Assembly (NCBI GenBank): GCA_050946255.1
Contig: JBMNUL010000057.1
Coordinates: 1 to 14,523, forward strand
Source: JBMNUL01 sp050946255
GTDB lineage: Bacteria; Actinomycetota; Coriobacteriia; Coriobacteriales; CADBOM01
Direction of reading: 5' to 3'
Length of the DNA: 14,523 nt
The notes under the pieces were generated by a model, which made no database searches, was not told the origin of the DNA, and saw nothing but the letters and a program-made list of their open reading frames with translations. The position numbers and the translations under genes were made by a program. Shown here piece after piece: positions 1 to 7,138 of this stretch (positions are counted from its first letter, which is position 1; every line of letters starts with the position of its first letter).

Positions 1-29
1 CTACACACTCGATTCATCCCAAGGGCATC

Positions 30-63
30 GAGGCCTAACTAGAATTGAGGCTCAACTAGAAAA
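30..63. repeat. Imperfect 17-bp tandem repeat pair
   Basis: Two adjacent 17-base copies begin with GAGGCCTAACTAGAA (30-44) and GAGGCTCAACTAGAA (47-61). They lie just beyond the longer 45-bp repeat array and share no obvious sequence with it. The pair lies downstream of the radical SAM gene, in DNA with no supported gene. No function can be read from it. Confidence 0.6.
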
Positions 64-65
64 TG

Positions 66-376
66 ACCGGGCCCGTAATTGAATCGGAGCCTGGCCATTT
101 GATCTTTTTCGGAAGTACGAACCCCAGCTGGAGCCCGACCATTAGATTCTTGTTAGGAAGTACGAGCCCCTCCTTGAGCTCGGCCGTTAGATTCTTGTCC
201 TGGATGCCAGAGCCCCCGCTGGATCCTGGCCTTCATATCCTCGTTCATGAGGCAGAACCTTCTGCTGAGGACCGGCATTCATGTTCCTACCGGCAAGACG
301 AGCCCCCTGAGGTCCTCGTATTAAATTCTTTCCACCAGAGCCTACCCCTGGGATCCGGCCTTCGAGTTCTTGTTCA
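66..376 (-). repeat. Decayed ~45-bp (15-codon) tandem repeat array overlapping a gene end
   Basis: Seven imperfect copies of a unit of about 45 bp can be aligned on the minus strand. Each begins near a variant of AACAAGAAT, with anchor positions at 374, 333, 285, 245, 199, 154 and 109, so the spacings are 41, 48, 40, 46, 45 and 45. The later part of each unit resembles GGCCGGGCTCCAG followed by GGGGCTCGTACTTCC. The first unit encodes the last ten residues (NKNSKAGSQG) of the radical SAM protein and contains its TAG stop. The copies at 199, 154 and 109 keep a 45-46-bp spacing and read as related 15-residue peptides (e.g. NKNLMVGLQLGFVLP). The middle copies carry frame-breaking length changes. 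The stretch 1-341 holds no other supported gene. Most likely this is a minisatellite or a former protein-repeat tail now decaying. Confidence 0.75.
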
Positions 377-2066
377 GGAACACGGCCAACAGCACAACTG
401 GCAATGCTACTTGGGCGGCAACGAAGATCTTCAAAGGTATTATTGCCTTCTCAGAGGGCATGGGCCTCTTGGGAACATCTGCAAATGGGTCTGGCTTCTC
501 ACTCAGCTTCTTCTCGTTGAGCTTGCGCCTTGCGGCTATCGAGATGTCGTCCCCTACTCTCTCGACCCTCTTCCAGAAGTTCTCTGGCTTTACAAACTCT
601 GCGAACTTTTCCCCGCTCTTCTTGATAATCCCTGGCAGGCTGTGCTCTTCCGCGCGCCTCTTGCGATCCGCGATGTTGTCCGGGTCGTCCTTGAACATCC
701 AGTCGGTATGCTTGACCTTGTAGTAAGTCGTGCCATATGCAAAGGTCCCGGCCGCCCAGGTGGCAAACGTACCGTAGAACGCAGACAGAGCCAGACCATA
801 ACGCCGCCAACCATACTCAGCACCGAACAGGAACCCCATCCTCACAGCAGATCTCCTAGTGTAGAACCTCCGGGCCATGTCGCAGAATTCCATCTGCAGC
901 TCCCACGGCGAGAGATGCCTGGGCTGATAGGTGGCGTTCATCATGTCGAAACAGCTCCACTCGTTCACATCGTTCATGATCATCCTGTTCTCGCGCTGAT
1001 ACTGCTCGTAAACAGGGGTCCCAGGGAACGGGGTGAGCACTGCGGGTTGCAGCTGATAGGCGTCGATGCGCCTGGCGAAATCGATGGAGTTCTCGATGTC
1101 GGACATGTAATCGCCGTCGAGTCCGAGGACAATGCTCGCTATGACCTCGATGCCATGTTCCTTGCAGGCGATTCCGGCACGTTCGATGTCGTCGACGGTC
1201 TGGTGCTTGTTGATGATGTCGAGGGAATCCTGGTTCAATGACTCTATTCCGATGAGGACTCTGGTGAGATGTGCCTCTGCGAGGAGGTCGAGGAGCTCGG
1301 GATCGTCGGCCATGTCGGTTCTCCCGAAGAAGAACGTCTGCTTGAACACCAGCCCCTCGTCTATCATGCGGCGGCAGATCTCCTTGGCGCGCTCCTTGTC
1401 GGCAGTGAAGTTGTCGTCCTCGAAGTTCATGTACTCGAAGCCCATCTCCTTGTAGAGACGGACTTCCTCGATCACGTTGTCCACGCTGCGCTTGCGGTAT
1501 GGAGCGAACATGCGGCTCGTGGTGCAGAAAGTGCATCTGAACGGGCATCCACGAGACGTGAGGATGTCGGCAGCCTCGCATGGTGTCTTCAACAGGGAGT
1601 AATCCGGGAATGGGACGGTGTCCAAGTCGCAAATCGGATCGGCACGCACTATCGGGTCGGTGAGCCTGCCCTCGACAGCATCGAGGATAATGTTCTCCCC
1701 TTCGCCGACGAGCACCTGGTCTGCATGTTCCAGAGCCTCTTCTGGAAGTGCCGAGGCGTGCATCCCGCCGATGATCACGCGGGCATGGCCTTTCTCGTGG
1801 AACATGTCCGCCAGCTGATATGCACGTTTCGCACTGGAAGTCATCGTATAGAGGCAGAGCACGTCAGTGCGCTCTATGAGCCGATCCATGTCGAACTTGC
1901 CGTTGAGCTCCTCGTATACCTCGACTTCGTGGCCTGCCCTGCTGACTATCCCAGCCAAGATCAGAGGACCGGTGATGGAGTCCGGGTGACCATAGACATC
2001 GGCGCCCCACCTGTATATTCCCAGCCTCCTGAACAACGGGGCCGGATTGATGAAAGTGACCCTCAT
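342..2066 (-). CDS. B12-binding-domain-type radical SAM protein with C-terminal membrane helix
   Basis: 574 residues. Residues 1-135 form a cobalamin-binding-like Rossmann domain (MRVTFINPAP at the start, IIGGMHASALPEEA near 98-111) without the DxHxxG motif, as is common in this family. The radical SAM core follows with the CX3CX2C cluster-binding motif at C174, C178 and C181 (SRGCPFRCTFC), which binds a 4Fe-4S cluster to cleave S-adenosylmethionine. A hydrophobic stretch lies near 425-448 and a strong transmembrane helix near 543-563. The ATG at 2066 is chosen because the B12-like domain begins there and GGAG lies 10 nt upstream. The frame stays open to a GTG at 2288, but that extension has no family character. 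The architecture is that of BchE, HpnR and the GDGT ring synthases. The membrane helix suggests, by inference only, a lipid or isoprenoid substrate. The stop lies inside a decayed repeat array. Confidence 0.85.
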   Translation of the reverse strand: MRVTFINPAPLFRRLGIYRWGADVYGHPDSITGPLILAGIVSRAGHEVEVYEELNGKFDMDRLIERTDVLCLYTMTSSAKRAYQLADMFHEKGHARVIIGGMHASALPEEALEHADQVLVGEGENIILDAVEGRLTDPIVRADPICDLDTVPFPDYSLLKTPCEAADILTSRGCPFRCTFCTTSRMFAPYRKRSVDNVIEEVRLYKEMGFEYMNFEDDNFTADKERAKEICRRMIDEGLVFKQTFFFGRTDMADDPELLDLLAEAHLTRVLIGIESLNQDSLDIINKHQTVDDIERAGIACKEHGIEVIASIVLGLDGDYMSDIENSIDFARRIDAYQLQPAVLTPFPGTPVYEQYQRENRMIMNDVNEWSCFDMMNATYQPRHLSPWELQMEFCDMARRFYTRRSAVRMGFLFGAEYGWRRYGLALSAFYGTFATWAAGTFAYGTTYYKVKHTDWMFKDDPDNIADRKRRAEEHSLPGIIKKSGEKFAEFVKPENFWKRVERVGDDISIAARRKLNEKKLSEKPDPFADVPKRPMPSEKAIIPLKIFVAAQVALPVVLLAVFLNKNSKAGSQG

Positions 2067-2285
2067 CTCTGAACATCTCCGATTCGAATTTGACGCCAAC
2101 AGCTCCCCACTCTGAGACCACCAGGCATCAACATTGTCGTTTTCAAATGATTCGAACAGGCCTGCCTGTGGCAGCACTCCCCTGCCCTGAGATGGCAATT
2201 CCCTCAACAGGCCATAATCTTCAGAGAAATTTACCTTATGACCAATCTCGGAAATTGAGCATTTCCAACAAAAATGTTGCAAGTT
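2067..2285 (-). promoter_or_regulatory. Long, potentially structured 5' leader of the radical SAM gene
   Basis: Between the TATA box and the chosen ATG lie about 215 transcribed nucleotides. Hand folding of the minus strand finds successive helices: 2275-2279 with 2266-2270 (5 bp, 4-nt loop); 2261-2266 with 2250-2255 (6 bp, 5-nt loop); 2236-2243 with 2210-2217 (8 bp including one G-U, 18-nt loop); a GGCAG/CTGCC helix around 2170-2190; and 2124-2131 with 2090-2097 (8 bp including one G-U), which closes close to the ribosome binding site. No cobalamin-riboswitch conserved boxes were recognised. It may be a cis-regulatory RNA, or simply part of an N-terminal extension, since one frame is open throughout. 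The 403-bp interval 2067-2469 holds this leader, a TATA box and a terminator and no other supported gene. Confidence 0.4.
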
Positions 2286-2301
2286 CACATAATTTCAACG
2301 T

Positions 2302-2311
2302 GTTTATAAAG
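2302..2311 (-). promoter_or_regulatory. TATA box for the radical SAM gene
   Basis: On the minus strand this reads CTTTATAAAC, close to the archaeal box A consensus. A start of transcription about 25 nt downstream would fall near 2280, just after the GTG at 2288, which argues against that upstream start and for a long untranslated leader. Confidence 0.5.
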
Positions 2312-2446
2312 TTTGATGACCAAGATTTTGTCACTCGCGAGAGCTTGGAAATTGTCAATAAGAATGCAAGGGAGTTTTTGCAGATAACCCAACGTTTTCA
2401 GGCTATTGATAATCGATGATTTATTTGGGCATTTTACTTACATGTG

Positions 2447-2460
2447 TTAAATAAAAAACG
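2447..2460 (-). terminator. T-tract terminator after the YdcF-like gene
   Basis: The minus strand has six consecutive T (2453-2458) followed by ATTTAAC, about 12 nt after the stop codon of the YdcF-like gene and without a preceding strong hairpin. Oligo-T alone is the usual archaeal intrinsic termination signal. Confidence 0.5.
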
Positions 2461-2469
2461 ACTTCGGAG

Positions 2470-3273
2470 CTACTGCCCAACTGGAATGAGGTTCATGTTC
2501 CCAAAAACGAGATCTTTGCAAACCCCGAAGAACTCGCGGAACATGTTGTTGGGGTTGTACCACGGCACAGAATCCGCGGCTATCCCCACAGCATTTCCTA
2601 TTCCGGACTTGCGCGCTATCTGCACTCCCCTGTAAACGTGGAAATTGCTCGTGACTATTCCAACTGTCGAGTTCTTGTAATCGAAGAGCTTCATGCTGTT
2701 CTCTATGTTCTGCTTGGTATCCTTCGACTGGTCCTCCTCGATGATCCTGGACCTGTCGATACCCCGGCTCACGAGGTAGTCGGCCATTCCCTCGGCTTCT
2801 GGAAATGGTTCGAGGCTACCCTGTCCCCCAGAGACTATGCAGATTGTATTCGTGCTCTCCTCCAGATATTCATATGCCTTGTCGAGGCGGAACTTGAGCA
2901 CAACACTTGGGCCGTCGTCCTTCACCTGTGCGCCCAAGACGATTATGTAGTCCAGCCCCGGCTCCACTTGAGCGCCGAACCCACTTGCCACGAAACATTC
3001 GACCAGCACGAAGAATGCCAGAACCAGCACTAGCACCACCGAGATAACGCGCCTGGCAATCACCGGCAAATTGCCCCAGACCCCGAATCGGGAACAGATG
3101 GCAAGAGCGAAGAACACCGCTCCGAGCGCATACCACACGAGGAAGAACCTCGTGCCAGACTGGACCATCATGATGCTGATTCCATATAAGACAGACAGCA
3201 CACCTAGAGTGCAGAAGATGATGATCGCAACCATAGTGCGGCCCTTTCCTTTCTGGACCCTTCCCTCCTGCAT
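2470..3273 (-). CDS. YdcF/SanA-family (DUF218) membrane protein
   Basis: 267 residues. Three hydrophobic helices lie at about 14-37, 42-61 and 75-99, followed by a soluble DUF218 domain. That domain shows the family signatures DYIIVLGAQV (near 108-117), IVSGGQG (near 144-150), EAEGMADYL and the TKQNIENS element. E. coli members (YdcF, SanA, ElyC) act at the cell envelope, and the biochemical role is unsettled. The start is uncertain. The ATG at 3273 follows directly on a TAG and an 8-G tract, with a weak GGTT-type site, while an ATG at 3234 is preceded by AAAGG and begins directly at the first helix. The gene lies 83 nt downstream of a 31-codon membrane peptide gene on the same strand and ends at a T-tract, so it is probably the last gene of that transcript. 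Confidence 0.85.
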   Translation of the reverse strand: MQEGRVQKGKGRTMVAIIIFCTLGVLSVLYGISIMMVQSGTRFFLVWYALGAVFFALAICSRFGVWGNLPVIARRVISVVLVLVLAFFVLVECFVASGFGAQVEPGLDYIIVLGAQVKDDGPSVVLKFRLDKAYEYLEESTNTICIVSGGQGSLEPFPEAEGMADYLVSRGIDRSRIIEEDQSKDTKQNIENSMKLFDYKNSTVGIVTSNFHVYRGVQIARKSGIGNAVGIAADSVPWYNPNNMFREFFGVCKDLVFGNMNLIPVGQ

Positions 3274-3356
3274 CTAACCCCCCCCGCACATTCGGAAAAT
3301 GCCACTCCAATTCGAGAGCATTGGCACGACACACAGCTCACGGATTCGAACATCAG

Positions 3357-3452
3357 CTACTTATGCCACCGCTGGTACGCCCATATCACCATGGTTATCC
3401 CAGCTAGGATGGCACCGAACAGGAGAAACCCTATGAGGTCGTCTAATGTCAA
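3357..3452 (-). CDS. Candidate small single-helix membrane peptide (31 aa)
   Basis: A short minus-strand reading frame of 31 codons starts with TTG at 3452 and ends with TAG. It encodes an acidic N-terminus (TLDDL), an unbroken hydrophobic helix of about 20 residues (FLLFGAILAGITMVIWAY, residues 9-26) and a short basic/aromatic tail (QRWHK). A purine-rich GGGGGACG lies a few bases before the TTG, and an in-frame TGA lies just upstream, so no longer form is possible. It sits 64 nt after the aminotransferase stop and 83 nt before the YdcF-like start, on the same strand. The composition is that of a genuine small membrane protein with its C-terminus inside by the positive-inside rule. No family is recognised. 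The TTG start and shortness keep confidence moderate. Confidence 0.5.
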   Translation of the reverse strand: MTLDDLIGFLLFGAILAGITMVIWAYQRWHK

Positions 3453-3516
3453 CTTCGTCCCCCGTCACCCAAGATGGACACATGAGAAATCCCTGGGTTA
3501 ATCGCAGCCTCAAAGA

Positions 3517-4800
3517 CTACCCGCGCTCGGCCATCAGCTTCTCCGCAGAGGCGATCTTCACGCAGATGGCGAACAGGTCCACGGCCTGCTGCAGTTCCTC
3601 GACGCTCGGATAGGTCGGGGCGATTCGGATCGTCTTGTCCTCCGGATCCAACTTGTACGGGTACATGGCGCCGGCTCCGGTCATCTTCACTCCAGCATCC
3701 GCAGCGAGCGAGACGATTCGCTTGGCACAACCGGGCAGGCCATCGAAGGTGATGAAGTAGCCGCCTTCCGGACGGGTCCACTCGCCAATGCCAAGTCCTC
3801 CGAGAGTGTTGTCCAAAGTGTCGATCACGCACTTGAACTTCGGGGCGATAAGCGCGGCCTGCTTCTTCATGTGGGCTTCTAGAGAACCCGGCTCCTTGAA
3901 GTAGACGGCGTGGCGCAATTGGTTGATCTTATCGGGCCCGATCATCGCGTAGAACAGGAATCCCTTTATCTCCTCGAGGTTTGCCTCCGAGCTTGCAACG
4001 CATGCGATGCCAGCGCCAGGGAAGGTGACCTTCGAGGTGGATGCGAACATGTAGTAGAGGTCGGGATGCCCGGACTTATCGCACTCGTCCTTCAAATTTG
4101 CGACGATACGCGGATTGTCCACGAGATGATGTACAGCGTATGCGTTGTCCCAAAAGATTCGGAAGTCTGGGGCGGCGGGCTCGAGCGCGGCAAAACGGCG
4201 CACGGTCTCGTCGGAATAGACATAGCCCTGCGGGTTGGAATACTGGGGAACGCACCAGATTCCCTTGACCGACGGGTCGGAGCTGACGTATTTCTCCACG
4301 AGGTCCATGTCTGGCCCCTCGGGCGACATCGGGATTGCGATCATCTCGATACCGAAGTGCTCGCAAATCGAGAAATGCCTGTCATATCCGGGAGACGGGC
4401 AGAGGAACTTCACGGAATCGAGCTTGCTCCAAGGCGTGCATCCCATGATTCCATGGGACATCGCATTGGACACGAGGTCGTACATGATCGTGAGGCTCGA
4501 CTGACCCAGCACGATCACGTTATCTGCAGGCACGCCGACCATGTGCCCCATGAGCTCGCGGGCGGCGGCGATTCCAGTGAGTCCACCGTAGTTCCGCACG
4601 TCCATCTCGGCGGCTGTGGCGAAGTCGGTGTCGGGGCCAACTGCACTGAGCAGGCCAAGCGAGAGGTCGAGCTGCTCGGGACCGGGCTTTCCCCTGGACA
4701 TGTTGAGATTGTGCCCCTCTGCCTTGAAGGCGTCGTATTTCTCACGCTCCGCGTCTAGAACCGATTTGAGCTCCTCCGTGGTCATCTCGCTGTACTGCAT
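3517..4800 (-). CDS. PLP-dependent class I aminotransferase, aspartate aminotransferase-like (subgroup Ic type)
   Basis: 427 residues, full length. The N-terminus has the NLNMSRGKPGPEQLDLS segment typical of the Asp_aminotransf (PF12897) group, represented by Corynebacterium AspT. Visible active-site elements are SNPQG (188-192), D218 and Y221 in FWDNAYAVHH (pyridoxal ring contacts), K257 in STSKVTFPGAG as the Schiff-base lysine, and R392 in IRIAPTYPS as the substrate carboxylate-binding arginine. The likely reaction is transamination between aspartate or a related amino acid and 2-oxoglutarate; exact specificity cannot be read. The ATG at 4800 is chosen over 4863 because GGGGAGG lies 4 nt upstream of it and a TATA box lies about 50 nt upstream, leaving no room for the longer form. 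It follows the Nudix gene by 49 nt but appears to have its own promoter. Confidence 0.9.
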   Translation of the reverse strand: MQYSEMTTEELKSVLDAEREKYDAFKAEGHNLNMSRGKPGPEQLDLSLGLLSAVGPDTDFATAAEMDVRNYGGLTGIAAARELMGHMVGVPADNVIVLGQSSLTIMYDLVSNAMSHGIMGCTPWSKLDSVKFLCPSPGYDRHFSICEHFGIEMIAIPMSPEGPDMDLVEKYVSSDPSVKGIWCVPQYSNPQGYVYSDETVRRFAALEPAAPDFRIFWDNAYAVHHLVDNPRIVANLKDECDKSGHPDLYYMFASTSKVTFPGAGIACVASSEANLEEIKGFLFYAMIGPDKINQLRHAVYFKEPGSLEAHMKKQAALIAPKFKCVIDTLDNTLGGLGIGEWTRPEGGYFITFDGLPGCAKRIVSLAADAGVKMTGAGAMYPYKLDPEDKTIRIAPTYPSVEELQQAVDLFAICVKIASAEKLMAERG

Positions 4801-4848
4801 TGTCCTCCCCAGTTCCTTCCGATTATCAATTCGCCCTATCGATTTTTT

Positions 4849-4860
4849 CCTATATATCTT
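4849..4860 (-). promoter_or_regulatory. TATA box for the aminotransferase gene
   Basis: The minus strand reads AAGATATATAGG, overlapping the last codons and TAG stop of the Nudix gene. Its centre is about 53 nt upstream of the aminotransferase ATG, which predicts a transcript start near 4830 and a leader of about 25-30 nt containing the GGGGAGG ribosome binding site. Confidence 0.55.
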
Positions 4861-5437
4861 CACGGTCTTCGCATTGAAGGAGAAGCGCGGCGATCATCGT
4901 CTTGGAGTCGCTTATCTTCCCCTCCATGACCTGACGGTAGAATTCTTCCCGGTCCATCCAGAACGTGTTGAGAAACTCTCCGTCATCGAGCGAGCGCTCT
5001 CCCATCTCGAGGTCGTACGCACGGTAGAAGCTTATGACCTCGTCGCTGTACCCAACGGCAGTCATGCAATCGAAGATATACTCGACTCTTCCGGCTCGGA
5101 ATCCGGTTTCCTCGGCCAGCTCGCGCACCGCGGCATGGTCTGGGTCCTCTCCGGGATCGATCTTGCCAGCGGGAATCTCGGTGATGACATCATCTGCCGC
5201 CACCCTGTACTGACGCTCGAGCAACACCCTATCTCGGTCGTCCACGACGATGAGGGCCACCGCGCCGGGATGGCGAATGACCTCGCGCTTCTTCTCCCGT
5301 CCGTCTGGAAGCTTCACTGTTACGGAGTCGACTTTCACGAGCCTCCCATCGAAGACCCTCTCGGACCCTATGATGCTCTCTCTGATCCCGGTGTCGTCCT
5401 GCTGCTGCGAGTTGACCTTCATGTTGTCGTCTGGCAT
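4850..5437 (-). CDS. Nudix hydrolase, ADP-ribose pyrophosphatase-like
   Basis: 195 residues. A complete Nudix box spans G91 to F113 (GKIDPGE, seven residues, then RELAEETGF), which binds the divalent metals for pyrophosphate-bond hydrolysis. An upstream segment (LLERQYRVAADDVITEIPAG, 72-91) matches the ADP-ribose pyrophosphatase subfamily, which cleaves ADP-ribose to AMP and ribose 5-phosphate. Downstream of the box, where many ADP-ribose hydrolases have a proline before G-[FY]-[ST]-D-E, this protein reads TAVGYSDE, so substrate choice is less certain. The ATG at 5437 is used because GGGAG lies 7 nt upstream. Only 14 nt separate it from the purD stop, so the two are co-transcribed. Ribose 5-phosphate and AMP both link sensibly to purine synthesis. 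Confidence 0.88.
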   Translation of the reverse strand: MPDDNMKVNSQQQDDTGIRESIIGSERVFDGRLVKVDSVTVKLPDGREKKREVIRHPGAVALIVVDDRDRVLLERQYRVAADDVITEIPAGKIDPGEDPDHAAVRELAEETGFRAGRVEYIFDCMTAVGYSDEVISFYRAYDLEMGERSLDDGEFLNTFWMDREEFYRQVMEGKISDSKTMIAALLLQCEDREDI

Positions 5438-5451
5438 CGAAGATCTCCCGC

Positions 5452-6741
5452 CTACTGCTCGTCCCAGGCGCTGCGACCCCTGAGAGCCCTTGCACCGATG
5501 TCCTTGCGATAGGTCATGCCGTCCCAGTTGATGAGCTCGCATGCCCTGTAGGCCTGGTCTCGGGCTTCCTCGAAGCTCGGGCCGAGAGCCGTGACGTTCA
5601 GAACGCGCCCTCCGTTGGTGAGCACCCTTCCCTCATCATCGATCTTCGTTCCTGCATGGTAGACGGTGACGCCATCCAGCTTCTCTGCATCCTCGATGCC
5701 GCTGATCACGAACCCCTTCTCATAAGATCCCGGATAACCCTTGGATGCGAGCACGACCGAGACCGCCCATTGCGGGTCCCACTCCAGCTCGATATTGGAC
5801 AGTTCCTTCTTCGCGCATGCGACCATGACCTTCACTAGGTCCGTCTTGAGCCTTGGCAGCAGCACCTGGGTCTCTGGGTCGCCGAACCTGGCGTTGAACT
5901 CCAGGACCTTGGGGCCGTCCTTCGTCAGCATGAACCCGCCATAGAGGACCCCACGATAGTCGATTCCCCTCTCGCGCAGCTTCGCGATGGTGCGGTTCAG
6001 GATGTCGACCATCGTCGCATGCTCTTCGTCGGTGACGATCGGAACTGGCGAATATACTCCCATTCCGCCGGTATTCGGGCCCTTGTCCCCTTCGAGAGCA
6101 CGCTTGTGATCCTGGGCTGTGGCCATCTCCTTCACGGTTATCCCGTCGGTGAAGGCGAGCATCGAGCACTCGGGTCCGAACATGCACTCCTCTATGACGA
6201 CGGTCGACCCGGCATCCCCGAACCTGCCTCCGAAGCACTCTCGAACGGCGTTTCTGGCCTCGTCGTCTGTCATCGCAACAGTCACGCCCTTGCCGGCGGC
6301 AAGCCCATCGGCCTTGACCACGATGGGAGCCGGGTGCGAGTCGAGATAGGCCAGCGCATCATCGCAATTGAAGAAGGTCCCATAGGCTGCTGTTGGGATT
6401 CCCGCCTCGATCATCAACTCCTTGGAGAAGTTCTTGGAGCCCTCCAGCTGGGCACCTTCGCTGCCAGGTCCGAAAACGAGTATCCCGGCATCTCGGAGAA
6501 CATCGGCGACTCCTGCCACCAGCGGGGCCTCCGGGCCTATCGCCACGAGCTCAACGTTCTTTTCCTGGCAAAATTTCTTCACGGCCTCGGCGTCCATCTG
6601 GTCCACCGCAACGTTCTCGGCAATCTGAGCTGTGCCGCCATTGCCCGGCGCCACATACACCGCATCGCTTTCGGGAGATTCGACAATGGCCTTGACCATC
6701 GCGTGCTCCCTGCCGCCGCCTCCCAATACCAAGATGTTCAT
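5452..6741 (-). CDS. purD: Phosphoribosylamine-glycine ligase (GAR synthetase)
   Basis: 429 residues, the normal length for the family, in the cytoplasm. It catalyses the second step of de novo purine synthesis, joining glycine to 5-phosphoribosylamine with ATP. The order of motifs is canonical: MNILVLGGGGREHA at the N-terminus, GPEAPLVAG, the ATP-grasp segment PIVVKADGLAAGKGVTVA, ATAQDHKRA, KGPNTGGMGVYSP and the metal-binding EFNARFGDPETQ. The ATG at 6741 is supported by the conserved MNILVLGGGG start and by AGGAG 7 nt upstream; the longer open frame to 6915 has no family match. It is the first gene of a purD-Nudix unit. No other purine gene is in the window. Confidence 0.97.
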   Translation of the reverse strand: MNILVLGGGGREHAMVKAIVESPESDAVYVAPGNGGTAQIAENVAVDQMDAEAVKKFCQEKNVELVAIGPEAPLVAGVADVLRDAGILVFGPGSEGAQLEGSKNFSKELMIEAGIPTAAYGTFFNCDDALAYLDSHPAPIVVKADGLAAGKGVTVAMTDDEARNAVRECFGGRFGDAGSTVVIEECMFGPECSMLAFTDGITVKEMATAQDHKRALEGDKGPNTGGMGVYSPVPIVTDEEHATMVDILNRTIAKLRERGIDYRGVLYGGFMLTKDGPKVLEFNARFGDPETQVLLPRLKTDLVKVMVACAKKELSNIELEWDPQWAVSVVLASKGYPGSYEKGFVISGIEDAEKLDGVTVYHAGTKIDDEGRVLTNGGRVLNVTALGPSFEEARDQAYRACELINWDGMTYRKDIGARALRGRSAWDEQ

Positions 6742-7121
6742 AAGAGCTCTCCTATCTTCTATATCCTTTTGCCTCGGGTAAGCGCCCCGATATCTATTAC
6801 CTAGGGTCAAGCCCCAAACCAATGGCCTCAGGTGAATGCCACGAAACTTTTGGCCCCGGAAGAACACGGCCAAGCCTCGGGACCCATGCAAAATGCCCGA
6901 GGTCGGCGATTTCAAGCGAACTAACCCGAGACGAAACTCCCTTCGAACGACAATTCAGATTCTACAGTTTCGTCATGTCCATCTCATTGCGATTCCGGCA
7001 TTTTCGGCTCGCCCGGCAAGACAGTCCCGCGCACGACCTTGAAGCCAGGCCGATGTTGGCAATTTTGGAATCCATCTCACCTGTGATCTCACCTGATAAG
7101 GCTGTCCTCGACCTCGCATCC
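6742..7121 (-). promoter_or_regulatory. 380-bp intergenic region upstream of purD
   Basis: No supported gene lies here. A TATA-like TAATAGATATC (minus strand, 6789-6799) sits about 53 nt before the purD ATG, the same geometry as at the aminotransferase. Two inverted repeats stand out. One is CCTCGGG (6875-6881) with CCCGAGG (6896-6902), a 14-nt loop. The other is GACGAAACT (6930-6938) with AGTTTCGTC (6966-6974), a 27-nt loop. A 10-bp direct repeat ATCTCACCTG occurs at 7074-7083 and 7086-7095. These may serve purD control or be remnants. No tRNA fold was found. Confidence 0.4.
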
Positions 7122-7138
7122 CTACAGCTGCGAGGACT
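7106..7138. other. Inverted repeat straddling the dinG-like stop codon
   Basis: On the minus strand CCTCGCA, ten loop bases including the TAG stop, and TGCGAGG form a 7-bp stem; an alternative outer pairing GTCCTCG/CGAGGAC also exists. No T-tract follows, so it is not a standard terminator. It could stabilise the 3' end of the transcript. Confidence 0.35.

Noticed and set aside
63..1241. Plus-strand open frame of 392 codons
   Set aside because: It is antisense to the radical SAM gene and to the repeat array; its apparent peptide repeats simply mirror the tandem DNA repeat. No ribosome binding site or family feature.
2067..2285. Cobalamin riboswitch
   Set aside because: The conserved B12-box (GCCACTG-type) and GGGAA core were not found; only generic hairpins were seen.
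2067..2288. 74-residue N-terminal extension of the radical SAM protein from a GTG at 2288
   Set aside because: The predicted transcript start lies downstream of that GTG, the residues do not look like the family, and the ATG at 2066 has a ribosome binding site and starts the B12-like domain.
6930..6974. tRNA suggested by a GTTCGAA on the minus strand inside an inverted repeat
   Set aside because: The bases flanking TTCGAA do not form a 5-bp T-stem and no acceptor or anticodon arms fit.
6962..7075. 37-codon minus-strand frame with three cysteines downstream of the dinG-like gene
   Set aside because: The composition is Arg/Ser-rich and non-specific, and the nearest AGGTG sits only 2-3 nt from the ATG; not enough support.
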